Of a stretch of DNA of 64,000 nucleotides, positions 18,635 through 28,434 are shown one piece after another (the first letter of the stretch is position 1; each line of letters starts with the position of its first letter). The DNA lies in the NCBI RefSeq assembly GCF_000757905.1, contig NZ_JRLH01000006.1. One strand, written 5' to 3'. Made by a program: the position numbers and the translations under genes. Origin of the DNA: Arsenophonus nilaparvatae. Lineage in GTDB: Bacteria > Pseudomonadota > Gammaproteobacteria > Enterobacterales > Enterobacteriaceae. The notes beneath the pieces are model-generated. The model searched no databases and was not told the DNA's origin. It was given only the letters and a program-made list of their open reading frames with translations.

Positions 18635-19689
18635 CACCAGTTCAGTATTAACTGCTTTTCTATCTGTGGATTTTGTAAAGTTATATGTAGACCTACTAAT
18701 CTAACACCGCGATCTGCTCGCCTCTGTTGCCAAATTTGCTGTGCTATTTGGATAAGATCACCTTTACTTAAAATCGGATAACTATGCTCTTGAGTCGTTA
18801 ACTGAAAATCGGTAAATTTCATCTTAACGCCTTGACTTGCAATGCTAAGCTCCGGTTTAATTTTTGCTAATCGAGTCTCAAGTTCTGGATAAAGTCGTTC
18901 AATAATTTTCATACAGTCATCCCATTGATAAATATCCTTAGCAACAGTACGCTCTACCCCAACTGATTTAGGTAAACGCTCACTATTAATGTTACGTGGA
19001 TCTACGCCATGACTAAGATCCCATAAAATTTGACCAAACTTACCTAATTCTTTCACTAATGTAATCAAATCAAATTGTTGAATATCGCCACAGGTCTCCA
19101 ATCCCATTTTTTGCAACCGCTGTGCCGTAACCTTACCGACACCAGGAATTTTTCTTAATGGTAATGGATAAATAAAATTGGCCACTTGATCAGGCGTAAT
19201 AACATATTGCCCATTAGGTTTATTCATATCGGAAGCAATTTTAGCGAGAAATTTGACCGGTGCGATACCCGCTGATGCCGTAAGCGATAATTGATTAAAA
19301 ATGCGCTGTCTAATCGCATTAGCTATCAAGGTTGCGGAACCGTGATAATGGGGACTATTTGTCACATCAAGATAAGCTTCATCTAAAGAAATAGGCTCAA
19401 CCAATTGCGTAAAATCGAGCAGAATTTGCCGTATCTGCCATGATATTTCTTTATATAAAGACATACGGCCAGGGATAATTCTCAATTGTGGGCAATGTTT
19501 AAGTGCTAAAGCTGTAGACATTGCACTATGCACACCATAACGTCGAGCCATATAATTAGCTGTACAAATTACCCCACGTCGATCCGCTCTACCGCCAATC
19601 GCTAGCGGAATATTGCGCAAAGAAGGATTGTCACGCATTTCTATAGCTGCATAAAAGCAATCCATATCAATATGGATAATTTTGCACAC
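18634..19689 (-). CDS. dinB: DNA polymerase IV
   Basis: Y-family translesion polymerase, induced in the SOS response. The 351-residue protein matches E. coli Pol IV in length. Catalytic motifs are HIDMDCFYAAIEMRD at the N-terminus and SLDEAYLDVT near residue 103; a helix-hairpin-helix segment IPGVGKVTAQRL and the little-finger domain follow. The C-terminal end (EKQLILNW) is short but ends in a clamp-binding-like hydrophobic tail. A near-perfect LexA box lies just before the start. Confidence 0.98.
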   Translation of the reverse strand: MCKIIHIDMDCFYAAIEMRDNPSLRNIPLAIGGRADRRGVICTANYMARRYGVHSAMSTALALKHCPQLRIIPGRMSLYKEISWQIRQILLDFTQLVEPISLDEAYLDVTNSPHYHGSATLIANAIRQRIFNQLSLTASAGIAPVKFLAKIASDMNKPNGQYVITPDQVANFIYPLPLRKIPGVGKVTAQRLQKMGLETCGDIQQFDLITLVKELGKFGQILWDLSHGVDPRNINSERLPKSVGVERTVAKDIYQWDDCMKIIERLYPELETRLAKIKPELSIASQGVKMKFTDFQLTTQEHSYPILSKGDLIQIAQQIWQQRRADRGVRLVGLHITLQNPQIEKQLILNW

Positions 19690-19705
19690 AACCTTCTCCC
19701 AATAA

Positions 19706-19725
19706 TACTGTTTAAATAAACAGTA
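19706..19725 (-). promoter_or_regulatory. LexA (SOS) box upstream of dinB
   Basis: TACTGTTTAAATAAACAGTA is a near-perfect palindrome that matches the LexA operator (CTG-N10-CAG). It lies 16 bp before the dinB start, the right place to repress dinB until DNA damage. Confidence 0.93.
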
Positions 19726-19855
19726 TAGTGATGATTTTATTAATCGTAAATAAAAAATTTTAAAGAAAATAACAACTCAATAATAGGATTATGGCCATAA
19801 AATATTTTATTAAAATAATGTATTACTTTTTTAATATACTAAATAAATTTTGTTG

Positions 19856-20929
19856 CTAAAAAGAGCGGTAACCTGTTTGAGATAATTGATAAGGATTGCC
19901 TGCGGCATATTTTAATATACAATTTTTAGTATTAATACTAATTGTCAATAAAGTTTCCCAACGCTCGGTATCAGGTTGCGAACTATCAGGTAAAAAACAA
20001 ATTGGTGACTGCTCACCTTCGGGACCACACATTGCCGCAGCAGACTCTATAATGCCTTTATTTTTCATATCACTAGCGACTATTTTAAGATGCTCATAAC
20101 GTTTATAAGTAGTATCATCAGTAGTGCGTTCCCCCGAAACTAATTCAGATGCCAGAAAATGATTAGTATGTAGTAACCAATCATTTTGTTGCGGATAAAT
20201 GATCGCTGTCCGAAATGGGCTTAACTCAATACTTACCGCTCTGCATCTTTCAGCACGATGGGAAAATATACTTAATACTGACGATGCACTCACTTGCGCA
20301 GAAAATGCTAAAGCGATAGCCTCTTCTATGGTTGTTGCTTCTTCTAATATTCGGCGAGCTACTGCATGTACAGGCACTCCACCAGAATCATTGTCGCTTA
20401 TATGATGTAAGATATTAAAATGTAATCCTAATCCAGCGCTATTAACACCAATTTTACCTAACATGCCAAATTCGGTAAAAAGCTTAAATCGCATTCCTTT
20501 TTTATTCTGCAATTCAGTCATTAATCCGCAAGGTGCTAAAACGTCATGCCAATCCCAAGTTTGTATAGTTTGTGGCATATTAATATCAGGAGCTGCATAA
20601 ATTGCGGTAGAGCATTCACCTAAATATGATGTTGCTTTGGTTGATAAAATTTCAGTTCGTGCATTGAGACTTGCCAAATACCAAACGGGAAGATCTGCGC
20701 CAAGAGCCGTTGCTTCAATTTCACTTGCCAAATCTGGACACCAATATTCCAAGGCAGATAAGCTATTCTCGCCAATTTTTCTCACCTGATCGCCAGTTAT
20801 GCCAATACGAGAAAAAAAATCTAAATATAGCATTACAATCTGTTTTATTTGTGTTGCCCAACATTCTCCAATCTGTTTACCACGACAAAAAGGATCCTTT
20901 TCTGCATTATTAAAGGTATAAATTTTCAT
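19856..20929 (-). CDS. C45-family autoproteolytic acyltransferase/hydrolase
   Basis: Ntn-hydrolase of the isopenicillin-N/6-APA acyltransferase type (peptidase family C45). Such enzymes cut themselves before an internal Cys, which becomes the N-terminal nucleophile; bacterial members hydrolyse or transfer acyl groups from amides such as N-acyl amino acids or beta-lactam-like compounds. The 357 residues include an N-terminal C45 segment (RGKQIGECWATQI), the predicted self-cleavage site GECSTAIY with Cys106, and QTWDWH, KIGVNSAGLGLHFNIL and WLLHTNHF typical of the family. No signal peptide is visible. It lies alone between dinB and a long AT-rich spacer, so it may be acquired. The substrate cannot be told from sequence. 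Confidence 0.85.
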   Translation of the reverse strand: MKIYTFNNAEKDPFCRGKQIGECWATQIKQIVMLYLDFFSRIGITGDQVRKIGENSLSALEYWCPDLASEIEATALGADLPVWYLASLNARTEILSTKATSYLGECSTAIYAAPDINMPQTIQTWDWHDVLAPCGLMTELQNKKGMRFKLFTEFGMLGKIGVNSAGLGLHFNILHHISDNDSGGVPVHAVARRILEEATTIEEAIALAFSAQVSASSVLSIFSHRAERCRAVSIELSPFRTAIIYPQQNDWLLHTNHFLASELVSGERTTDDTTYKRYEHLKIVASDMKNKGIIESAAAMCGPEGEQSPICFLPDSSQPDTERWETLLTISINTKNCILKYAAGNPYQLSQTGYRSF

Positions 20930-21665
20930 AATTAACAGCCTTATTTAATTAATAATACAAAATAAATAATAATATTTACTATTATTTATTTAATTTAACT
21001 AATTCAACAATACTATTTTACTATAATATACAACTCAATAAGTCCATCTAAAACACTATAATTCTAATGTCCTATTTTATATTAAGCTATAGACATTATC
21101 ATTATTAATAAAATTAAATCATTTTAAATTAAAAATAATAGATGATAAAATATATTTATTTTAATTATTTCCTCTATTATATTAAGAAATAATTTATCAT
21201 GATAAACTTTAATAAGCTCACAAATTGAAATAATAAAAACCTTTTAATACAATAATATATAAAAACTATATTACAAGTTAAGATATATTAATATAATCTA
21301 ATTTTAAAATAAAGATTGGACAGTCTATCTTTACTATTTTTTAAATAATATATAGTATTTAAATTTCATCTGACGGGATAAAAAATTTATTGTGGAAATT
21401 TATTATTAGAAGCATAAAAACACTTTTAAACAATATGTTATTTTCATTTAAGAATATAAAAATTATCTGACAAGAAAATATTATTTAAGCTTTAATTATA
21501 ATTAAGAAATAAATGATTTTATAACTAATATAACGTAAAGTTATATCATTAAATTTACGATAAAAAATAATAAAAATCTGCTATATTAATTTATATTTAA
21601 TCTTCTACTTTAATAATAAAATTAATTTATAATATTTTTCATACACACAACTTATGGAGAAAATA
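20930..21665. other. Extremely AT-rich spacer
   Basis: About 735 bp of almost only A and T between two divergent genes. I see no coding remnant, tRNA or strong hairpin. It should hold the promoters of both flanking genes. Confidence 0.6.
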
Positions 21666-22535
21666 ATGCATAAAAGTATGACAGCTGTACTGCTTTTGCT
21701 CTGTTCAGTTACTGCCTTAGCAAATTCACCGAAAATCGTTGCATATCGTGGAGGAACTGCCGATGCGCCAGAAAATACCATTTATGCCATTGATCAGGCA
21801 TTGAAAAACGGCGCCGATAAAATATGGATCACCTTACAACTTTCCAGTGATAAAGTCCCCGTATTATATCGTCCATCTGATTTAAATACATTAACCAATA
21901 GAAGTGGCCCGGTTTCCTCTTACTCTGCGTAGCAGCTTATAAAGGCTGATGCCGGCTACCGTTTCGGTTCCCGTCATAACCATCTTTATTGTAATAAAGG
22001 AATAGTCATTCCGACCTTGAAGCAAGTACTGCAACAGTTTCCAGCGACCGATTTCTATATCGATCTAAAATCTCCCGATGCCGATCCTTACGAACAAGCA
22101 AAAGCAATTGAAAAAGTGTTAAAAGAAGAAAAAGCGTTTCGACGTACTCGCTTTTATTCCACCAACCAAGCTTTCTTGAATGCTTTATCTGATCATGTAC
22201 AACGTTTTGAAAGTCGTGATGAAACGCGTGATATTCTGGCAAATATTACCATGAATCATCATTGTTTGATTGATAAAAAAGTTAATACTCAGCGCTGGTA
22301 TGGACTGGAACTGCGACGTAAAGTAGAAGTTGTGGAAAAATATACTCTTGGTGAAGCTCGCTCATCCTCAGATTTAGTTTGGGATCATGAAGCAATGAAA
22401 TGTTTCCGCGCCAGCGGTGGTGCACATATCGTTTTATTTGGTATAAAAGATGAAGCTGATTATAAACTGGCTAAAGAGCTAGATGCAGATGAAGTTATGG
22501 TCGATTCACCTAAATATTTTAAAGATATAAGATAA
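21666..22535 (+). pseudogene. GDPD-like secreted protein gene with one in-frame TAG
   Basis: Related to glycerophosphodiester phosphodiesterases. ATG 21666 follows TATGGAG and starts a signal peptide (MHKSMTAVLLLLCSVTALA). The first part ends at TAG 21930-21932, and the same frame continues without any other stop to 22535 (QLIKADAGYRFG ... DEVMVDSPKYF), 289 codons in all. The TAG stands where Gln would fit (SYSA-stop-QLIK). The usual catalytic His-Arg is Tyr-Arg (VAYRGGTADAPENT) and the E-x-D metal motif reads WITLQL. This may be a trait of a non-catalytic GDPD-like subfamily rather than decay. Either a recent nonsense mutation or readthrough. Confidence 0.8.
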
Positions 22536-22591
22536 TAAAAAAATCAAAATATTAATAATCTTGTTATTACTATTAATAACGAGATTTTTTA

Positions 22592-22819
22592 TTAAATAAT
22601 ACGGTTGTTAATCTGCTGATGCTTTTGACGCTTTTCCATTGCTATACGTTTCTTGCGAAGCTCACATGGCTGCGGGCAATCACAAACTTTTTCAATGCCT
22701 ATATTACTTAATCCACCACAACTTCCTTGAAGTTGCTTGCGTTTAATAATATAGCCAAGTGACATAGCAATAAAAGCAAGCAGGAAAAAAACCAAAGTAG
22801 CGATAAATATTTTTAACAT
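22592..22819 (-). CDS. nqrM: Na+-NQR maturation protein NqrM
   Basis: Small membrane protein needed to assemble Na+-translocating NADH:quinone reductase, probably by delivering iron to the membrane Cys4 iron site. It has 75 residues: one transmembrane helix at residues 4-26 and then a Cys-rich tail (GSCGGLSNIGIEKVCDCPQPCELRKKR) in which the cysteines are conserved in the family. It is the last gene of the nqr cluster, 10 nt after apbE. Confidence 0.93.
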   Translation of the reverse strand: MLKIFIATLVFFLLAFIAMSLGYIIKRKQLQGSCGGLSNIGIEKVCDCPQPCELRKKRIAMEKRQKHQQINNRII

Positions 22820-22829
22820 AATGACTCCG

Positions 22830-23861
22830 CTACATTTTTTTTACTAAATAAGGTTTAAATGCTGAACTATAACGTTCTTCGAAACCTTTATTAGTCGTAA
22901 CGACCATGAAAACCGGTAAATTTAAACGTTCAGCTAACTCCATTCCTTTTTCAGCCCCTAACACATTGAGGCCAGTAGATAAACCATCTGCCATCATGCA
23001 AGTCGGAGCGATAACAGTAATAGAAATCAAATTATGAATAATCGGTCTACCGGTCTTCGGATCAATAGTATGTGAATAATAAACTCCATCTTGTTCAAAA
23101 TAATTACGATAGTCACCAGAGGTAGCAACTGACATATTTCCAGGTTCAATAATTTCTTGTACCGACTGTTCTAGCCCTTTATCCGAAGGTTTTTCAATCG
23201 CAATACGCCACGCTACACCTTTACCGTTATGGCCTTTGGTGCGGACTTCACCACCAATGTCGACCATATAATTATCAATATTTTGTGACTCTAAATATTC
23301 TGCTATAACATCAACGCCGTAACCCTTAGCGATAGCTGACAGATCTATATAGAGCTGAGGTATTTTTTTTATCAGGCTATTACCTCTAATCGCAAGTTTA
23401 TCAATACCAATCCATTGCCGGCGCAACTGCAGCGTCTCTTTCGGTGGTGCTTTGGTTATCCTTCCTTCCGGGCCAAATCCCCATAAATTAACTAATGGTC
23501 CGATAGTAATATCGAGCGCACCATTGGTTAATTTATTAATATGAATCGCTTCTTTAATCACTGTCATCATGGCTAACGAAACAGGAAATGGCGTATTTAC
23601 ATGTTGAAATTGATTAAATTGGCTTAATTCAGATTTAGGGCGGTAAGTTGACATTTGATTGTTAACTTCTTCTAAACGGCTATCAATATCGTCACGCAAT
23701 GTTTCCCAAAAAGGATGAGATGATTCACTAACATACTTAACAACATAGTAAGTTCCCATCGTTTGCCCTTGAATACACTTTTGCTCTGTCTCAAAACAAC
23801 CACAAAGCATGAAAATAGTAGATAAAGTAATAATCCAATTGAATAATTTATTTTTTAGCAT
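22830..23861 (-). CDS. apbE: FAD:protein FMN transferase ApbE
   Basis: Attaches FMN covalently to threonines of NqrB and NqrC. The 343-residue precursor has a lipoprotein signal with lipobox LCGC (Cys at about residue 22), so it is placed on the periplasmic side of the inner membrane. Family motifs: GTYYVVKY, NGALDITIGPLVNLWGFGPEG, DLSAIAKGYGVD, DIGGEVRTKG, SHTIDPKTGRPI. It lies 71 bp after nqrF and before nqrM, in the standard order. Confidence 0.96.
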   Translation of the reverse strand: MLKNKLFNWIITLSTIFMLCGCFETEQKCIQGQTMGTYYVVKYVSESSHPFWETLRDDIDSRLEEVNNQMSTYRPKSELSQFNQFQHVNTPFPVSLAMMTVIKEAIHINKLTNGALDITIGPLVNLWGFGPEGRITKAPPKETLQLRRQWIGIDKLAIRGNSLIKKIPQLYIDLSAIAKGYGVDVIAEYLESQNIDNYMVDIGGEVRTKGHNGKGVAWRIAIEKPSDKGLEQSVQEIIEPGNMSVATSGDYRNYFEQDGVYYSHTIDPKTGRPIIHNLISITVIAPTCMMADGLSTGLNVLGAEKGMELAERLNLPVFMVVTTNKGFEERYSSAFKPYLVKKM

Positions 23862-23932
23862 AAAATTTTTTTAAGCATATTAAGTCCACATTAACTCAAT
23901 GATGACACAAAAAGTTAAAATACCGGAAACAA

Positions 23933-25159
23933 TCAACCACCAAAATCATCTAATAAAATATTTTCATCTTCAACACCTAAATCTTTAAGCATCTTAATAA
24001 CTGCGGCGTTCATCACAGGAGGACCACACATATAAAACTCACAATCCTCTGGCGCTGGATGATCTTTCAAATAGTTTTCATATAAAACGTTATGAATAAA
24101 ACCAGTATACCCTTGCCAGTTATCTTCAGGTATTGCATCTGATAGCGCAACATGCCAGGTAAAATTTTCATTATCAGCAGCTAATTGATCAAAATCTTCA
24201 ACATAAAATAATTCACGTTTTGAACGAGCCCCATACCAAAAGCTGATTTTTCGTTTAGATTTTAAACGCTTTAATTGATCAAAAATATGTGACCGCATTG
24301 GTGCCATACCCGCACCACCACCAATAAAAATCATTTCCGCATTGGTTTCTTTAGCAAAAAACTCACCAAATGGCCCAGAAATAGTGACTTTGTTGCCTGG
24401 TTTTAATGACCAAATGTATGAAGACATAATACCCGGAGGTAAATCGGCAGCTTTCGGCGGAGGTGTTGCTATCCTGACATTTAGCATGATTATCCCATGC
24501 TCTTCTGGATAATTTGCCATCGAATAAGCTCTTACTGTCTGCTGTTTTACTTCAGAGAGATAACGAAATAAATTGAATTTATCCCAATCTTCACGATACT
24601 CATCAGGTACATCAAAATCAGTATAAGAAACTTTATGTGGAGGACATTCGATCTGAATAAAGCCACCTGCCCGAAATGGGACAACTTCTCCTGTTGGAAT
24701 TTTCAATTTTAATTCTTTAATGAAAGTCGCTTTATTTTCATTCGAAATAACTTCACATTCCCATTTTTTTACACCAAAAATTTCCTCAGGTAATTCGATT
24801 TCCAGATCCTGTTTTACATTAACCTGGCAAGCCAAACGACATCCAGCTCTAGCTTCACGCTTATTAATATGGGCAAGTTCAGTCGGCAGGATATCACCGC
24901 CACCATGCTTGATTGTCACCCGACATTGGCCACAAGAACCACCGCCACCACAGGCAGATGAAACAAAAATTCCCTGATTGGACAACATATTTAATAGCTT
25001 GTCACCTGCAGGCGCAGCAAAACTCTTTTCAGGATCACCATTAACTTCAATTTTTACATCCCCTGTGTTTACTAACTTAGATTTGGCAAATAAAATCATT
25101 GCCGTTAGAATTAACACAATTAGGGTAAACATTACTACACCAAGAATAATAATATCCAT
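23933..25159 (-). CDS. nqrF: Na+-NQR subunit F (NADH-oxidising)
   Basis: Entry subunit that oxidises NADH and passes electrons via FAD and a 2Fe-2S cluster. It has 408 residues: one N-terminal helix, a ferredoxin-like domain with SSACGGGGSCGQCRV and a fourth Cys at GCRLACQV, a FAD domain (RAYSMANYP) and an NADH domain (GGGAGMAPMRS, CGPPVMN). It lies 15 nt downstream of nqrE. Confidence 0.98.
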   Translation of the reverse strand: MDIIILGVVMFTLIVLILTAMILFAKSKLVNTGDVKIEVNGDPEKSFAAPAGDKLLNMLSNQGIFVSSACGGGGSCGQCRVTIKHGGGDILPTELAHINKREARAGCRLACQVNVKQDLEIELPEEIFGVKKWECEVISNENKATFIKELKLKIPTGEVVPFRAGGFIQIECPPHKVSYTDFDVPDEYREDWDKFNLFRYLSEVKQQTVRAYSMANYPEEHGIIMLNVRIATPPPKAADLPPGIMSSYIWSLKPGNKVTISGPFGEFFAKETNAEMIFIGGGAGMAPMRSHIFDQLKRLKSKRKISFWYGARSKRELFYVEDFDQLAADNENFTWHVALSDAIPEDNWQGYTGFIHNVLYENYLKDHPAPEDCEFYMCGPPVMNAAVIKMLKDLGVEDENILLDDFGG

Positions 25160-25174
25160 GAATTATTTTCACCC

Positions 25175-25771
25175 TTATAACTGTACACCGGAAAAAGACA
25201 TAAAACCCAATGCCATCAAACCAGTAGTGACAAAGGTGATCCCTAAACCTTTTAAACCCGATGGGATATCTGCATATTTCATTTTCTCACGAATAGATGC
25301 CAATAAAACAATGGCCAGCATCCATCCCAATCCTGAACCAAATCCATAAACAATAGATTCACTAAAATTATATTCGCGCTGAGCCATAAATGAGACACCA
25401 CCAAAAATCGCACAATTAACGGTTATTAGTGGTAGAAAAATACCTAATGCGTTATAAAGGGCGGGAAAATAACGATCCAAAATCATTTCTAGAATTTGTA
25501 CTAATGCGGCAATTACACCGATAAAAGTAATGAAATTTAAGAAACTTAAATCAACGCCTTCTATCAGGGCACCATCACGTAGAATGAAATTATAAACTAA
25601 ATTATTCGCAGGTACTGAAATACCCAGAACAACAGTAACTGCAATTCCTAATCCAAAGGCTGTTTTGACATTTTTAGAAACCGCCAAAAATGTACACATC
25701 CCCAGAAAAAAGGCAAGAGCCATGTTTTCAATAAACACAGCTCGAACAAACAAGCTGATATAATGTTCCAT
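25175..25771 (-). CDS. nqrE: Na+-NQR subunit E
   Basis: Integral membrane subunit with six helices that, with NqrD, holds an iron site in the middle of the membrane and forms part of the ion path. It has 198 residues with the family motifs FLGMCTFLAVSKNV and NCAIFGGVSFM, whose Cys residues belong to the iron site. It lies 8 nt downstream of nqrD. Confidence 0.98.
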   Translation of the reverse strand: MEHYISLFVRAVFIENMALAFFLGMCTFLAVSKNVKTAFGLGIAVTVVLGISVPANNLVYNFILRDGALIEGVDLSFLNFITFIGVIAALVQILEMILDRYFPALYNALGIFLPLITVNCAIFGGVSFMAQREYNFSESIVYGFGSGLGWMLAIVLLASIREKMKYADIPSGLKGLGITFVTTGLMALGFMSFSGVQL

Positions 25772-25779
25772 TGCGTCAG

Positions 25780-26409
25780 TTACTCCTTTTCAACCTGTGA
25801 AGGTTTCAATGTGCGCAGTCCCCAAATCAACATACCTATGATGAAAAACGCGCTTGGTGCAAGCAGGAACAAGCCATTTGGCTGATACCAACCACCATTC
25901 TGAACCGATTGCAGAATAGTAATACCGAATAGTTTACCTGAACCAAATAGTTCTCTTAGAAAACCAACTAAAATTAAAATAGCACCATATCCCAAACCAT
26001 TACCAATACCATCCATAAAACTTTCAATTGGTGGTGATTTCATTGCATAAGCTTCAGCACGTCCCATGACGATACAATTAGTAATAATTAAACCGACAAA
26101 TACTGAAAGTTGCTTAGAAACTTCATAAGCGTAAGCGCGCAGGATTTGATCTACAACGATAACTAAAGAAGCTATGATTGTCATTTGAGCAATAATTCGC
26201 ACACTATTAGGAATATAATGACGGATCAATGAGATAAAAAAACTAGAAAAACCAGTGACTAAAGTCACAGCAATGGCCATCACAAGGGCGGTTTCTAATT
26301 TAGTCGTTACCGCCAAAGCCGAACAAACACCTAGAACTTGCAATGCAATAGGATTGTTATCCAATAAAGGTCCAATTAGCACTCGTTTAATCTCTTTACT
26401 ATCAGCCAT
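25780..26409 (-). CDS. nqrD: Na+-NQR subunit D
   Basis: Integral membrane subunit, paralogous to NqrE and packed against it in opposite topology. It has 209 residues with ALQVLGVCSALAVTTKLETA and NCIVMGRAEAYAM, each carrying a conserved Cys. The start overlaps the nqrC end by 8 nt. Confidence 0.98.
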   Translation of the reverse strand: MADSKEIKRVLIGPLLDNNPIALQVLGVCSALAVTTKLETALVMAIAVTLVTGFSSFFISLIRHYIPNSVRIIAQMTIIASLVIVVDQILRAYAYEVSKQLSVFVGLIITNCIVMGRAEAYAMKSPPIESFMDGIGNGLGYGAILILVGFLRELFGSGKLFGITILQSVQNGGWYQPNGLFLLAPSAFFIIGMLIWGLRTLKPSQVEKE

Positions 26410-27199
26410 GATTTAACTCTCCTTTGCGTACTTTATTCAGGAATGGGCCAAAACCATTATTACCCAACCAGAAATCAAACATATTCTGGATACCGTTTGA
26501 TGTCAGTGTTGCCCCTGATAGGCCATCGATACTAGAGGGACCATCTAATGCTCCACCACGCACAATTTTTATCGCCGGTTTCCCTTGTTGATTATAAAGT
26601 TTTTTACCAATCCATTGGGCACGCCATTGTAAATTATCTACCTCTCCACCTAGACCTGGCGTTTCACCATGAGAATAATAAGTTATACCTCGTGATGTCG
26701 TTCCATCTATATCAACAGCGATAAAAGCATACATTACCGACCATAAACCAGAACCATAAACCGGTAATACCAGTGCGATGGTTTTTCCATTATCATCGTT
26801 GACTAAATAAATTTCTGCCGAGTTGGCTCTATAACGGATCTTAGCAACATCCTGTTCAGGAGATAATGCAATTCGGGTTTCATCATTACGTAGCTGACTA
26901 TTAAGATCGAAGTTGCCATTACTATTTGATATTTCAGTTGTGTTGAAATTCAAAATCTTAGCGCTAATACGAGTATTATAAAGAGATTGTATCTCTTCAG
27001 CTGACATTTTTGGTTTGAGTAAACCAGCAACATCAAGAATATTACGTTGCTTATCTAATAATATTTGCGCTTGCTGTTTAGATTTCAAACCTACCGCTGC
27101 ACCAGATACAACTACTGAACACACTAAACACAGAATAAATACCACAAGAAATGTTCTGCCGATGCTATCTTTTGGATTTTTTATTTTATTGTTAGCCAC
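26402..27199 (-). CDS. nqrC: Na+-NQR subunit C
   Basis: Carries one covalently bound FMN on the periplasmic side. It has 265 residues: one N-terminal helix (residues 15-36), then the FMN-binding domain. The flavinylation motif is SGATLTSNG near residue 230, where the second Thr receives FMN from ApbE. It overlaps nqrB and nqrD by 8 nt each, so the three are translationally coupled. Confidence 0.98.
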   Translation of the reverse strand: MANNKIKNPKDSIGRTFLVVFILCLVCSVVVSGAAVGLKSKQQAQILLDKQRNILDVAGLLKPKMSAEEIQSLYNTRISAKILNFNTTEISNSNGNFDLNSQLRNDETRIALSPEQDVAKIRYRANSAEIYLVNDDNGKTIALVLPVYGSGLWSVMYAFIAVDIDGTTSRGITYYSHGETPGLGGEVDNLQWRAQWIGKKLYNQQGKPAIKIVRGGALDGPSSIDGLSGATLTSNGIQNMFDFWLGNNGFGPFLNKVRKGELNHG

Positions 27200-28430
27200 G
27201 GGCTTTTCTCCGTTTAATATTTGCCTGAACTACCAGATAATCAAACAGAGGCGCAAATAAGTTAGCAAACAAAATTGCCAACATCATCCCTTCCGGATAA
27301 GCAGGATTAATGACTCTGATGAGAACACACATTACACCGATCAATATTCCGTATGCCCATTTACCTTTGTTGGTAAAAGAAGCCGAAACAGGATCAGTCG
27401 CCATAAACATCATGCCAAAAGCAAAACCGCCTAGTACCAAATGCCAGTACCAAGGCATCGCAAATAAAGGATTAGTCATTGATCCAATAACATTAAATAG
27501 ATAAGACATTACCATCATGCCTATCATTACACCGGCAACGATACGCCATGAAGCTATTCGGCAAAAAATAATCAATGCTCCACCGATTAAGATCATTAAT
27601 GTTGAAACTTCACCAATTGAGCCTGGAATATTGCCCAAAAAAGCATCCATCCAGGTAACAGGCTGATGTGTCAAATTATTTATTAGTGCATGATCTCCGC
27701 CCCTAGCCCATTGTGATAATGGCGTAGCGCCAGAATAACCATCTGTGGCAGTCCAAACTAAATCACCTGAAATTTGCGCAGGATAAGCAAAAAATAGAAA
27801 TGCACGCCCAGCTAATGCTGGATTTAAAAAATTACGCCCAGTACCACCAAAAATTTCTTTCGCCACAACAATACCAAACGTAATACCTAATGCCGCCTGC
27901 CAAAGCGGTATAGTAGGCGGCACAATCAGGGCAAATAGAATAGAAGAGACAAAAAAACCTTCGTTGATTTCATGACCACGGAGCAGCGAAAATAATACTT
28001 CCCAAAAACCACCAACCAAAAAAACAACCATATAGATAGGTAAAAAATATACCGACCCAAGCAATATTTTACTTACCCAGCCTGCCTCTGGTGTTAATGA
28101 AGCACCCAAAAATTGAGCAACTCTATAGTGCCAATCAGAAACAAGGATCTTTTGCAACTCAGCTTCAGTATGTAATTGATAAAGAGCTGGGATCGCTTGT
28201 GCACCGACATTATACATGCCCCAAAACATGGCTGGAAAAACCGACAGCCAGACTAAAATCATCATTCGTTTTAGGTCAATACTATCACGAACATGGGAAC
28301 TCCCATGTCTGATGGTTCCCGGAGTATAAAAAATAGTTGCCACAGCTTCATAGAGCACATAGTATTTTTCTAGTTTTCCACCGGGTTCAAAATGACGTTC
28401 ATACTTTTCAAATAAATTTTTTAAGCCCAT
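27192..28430 (-). CDS. nqrB: Na+-NQR subunit B
   Basis: Main sodium-translocating membrane subunit, with riboflavin, covalent FMN and the quinone site. The open frame extends to 28553, but the start at 28430 (MGLKNLFEKYERHFEPGGKLEKYY) fits the family and gives 412 residues. The FMN-linking motif is DGYSGATPLSQWARGG. About ten membrane helices. It lies 4 nt after nqrA; the longer frame would run back through the end of nqrA. Confidence 0.97.
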   Translation of the reverse strand: MGLKNLFEKYERHFEPGGKLEKYYVLYEAVATIFYTPGTIRHGSSHVRDSIDLKRMMILVWLSVFPAMFWGMYNVGAQAIPALYQLHTEAELQKILVSDWHYRVAQFLGASLTPEAGWVSKILLGSVYFLPIYMVVFLVGGFWEVLFSLLRGHEINEGFFVSSILFALIVPPTIPLWQAALGITFGIVVAKEIFGGTGRNFLNPALAGRAFLFFAYPAQISGDLVWTATDGYSGATPLSQWARGGDHALINNLTHQPVTWMDAFLGNIPGSIGEVSTLMILIGGALIIFCRIASWRIVAGVMIGMMVMSYLFNVIGSMTNPLFAMPWYWHLVLGGFAFGMMFMATDPVSASFTNKGKWAYGILIGVMCVLIRVINPAYPEGMMLAILFANLFAPLFDYLVVQANIKRRKARG

Positions 28431-28434
28431 GTAG

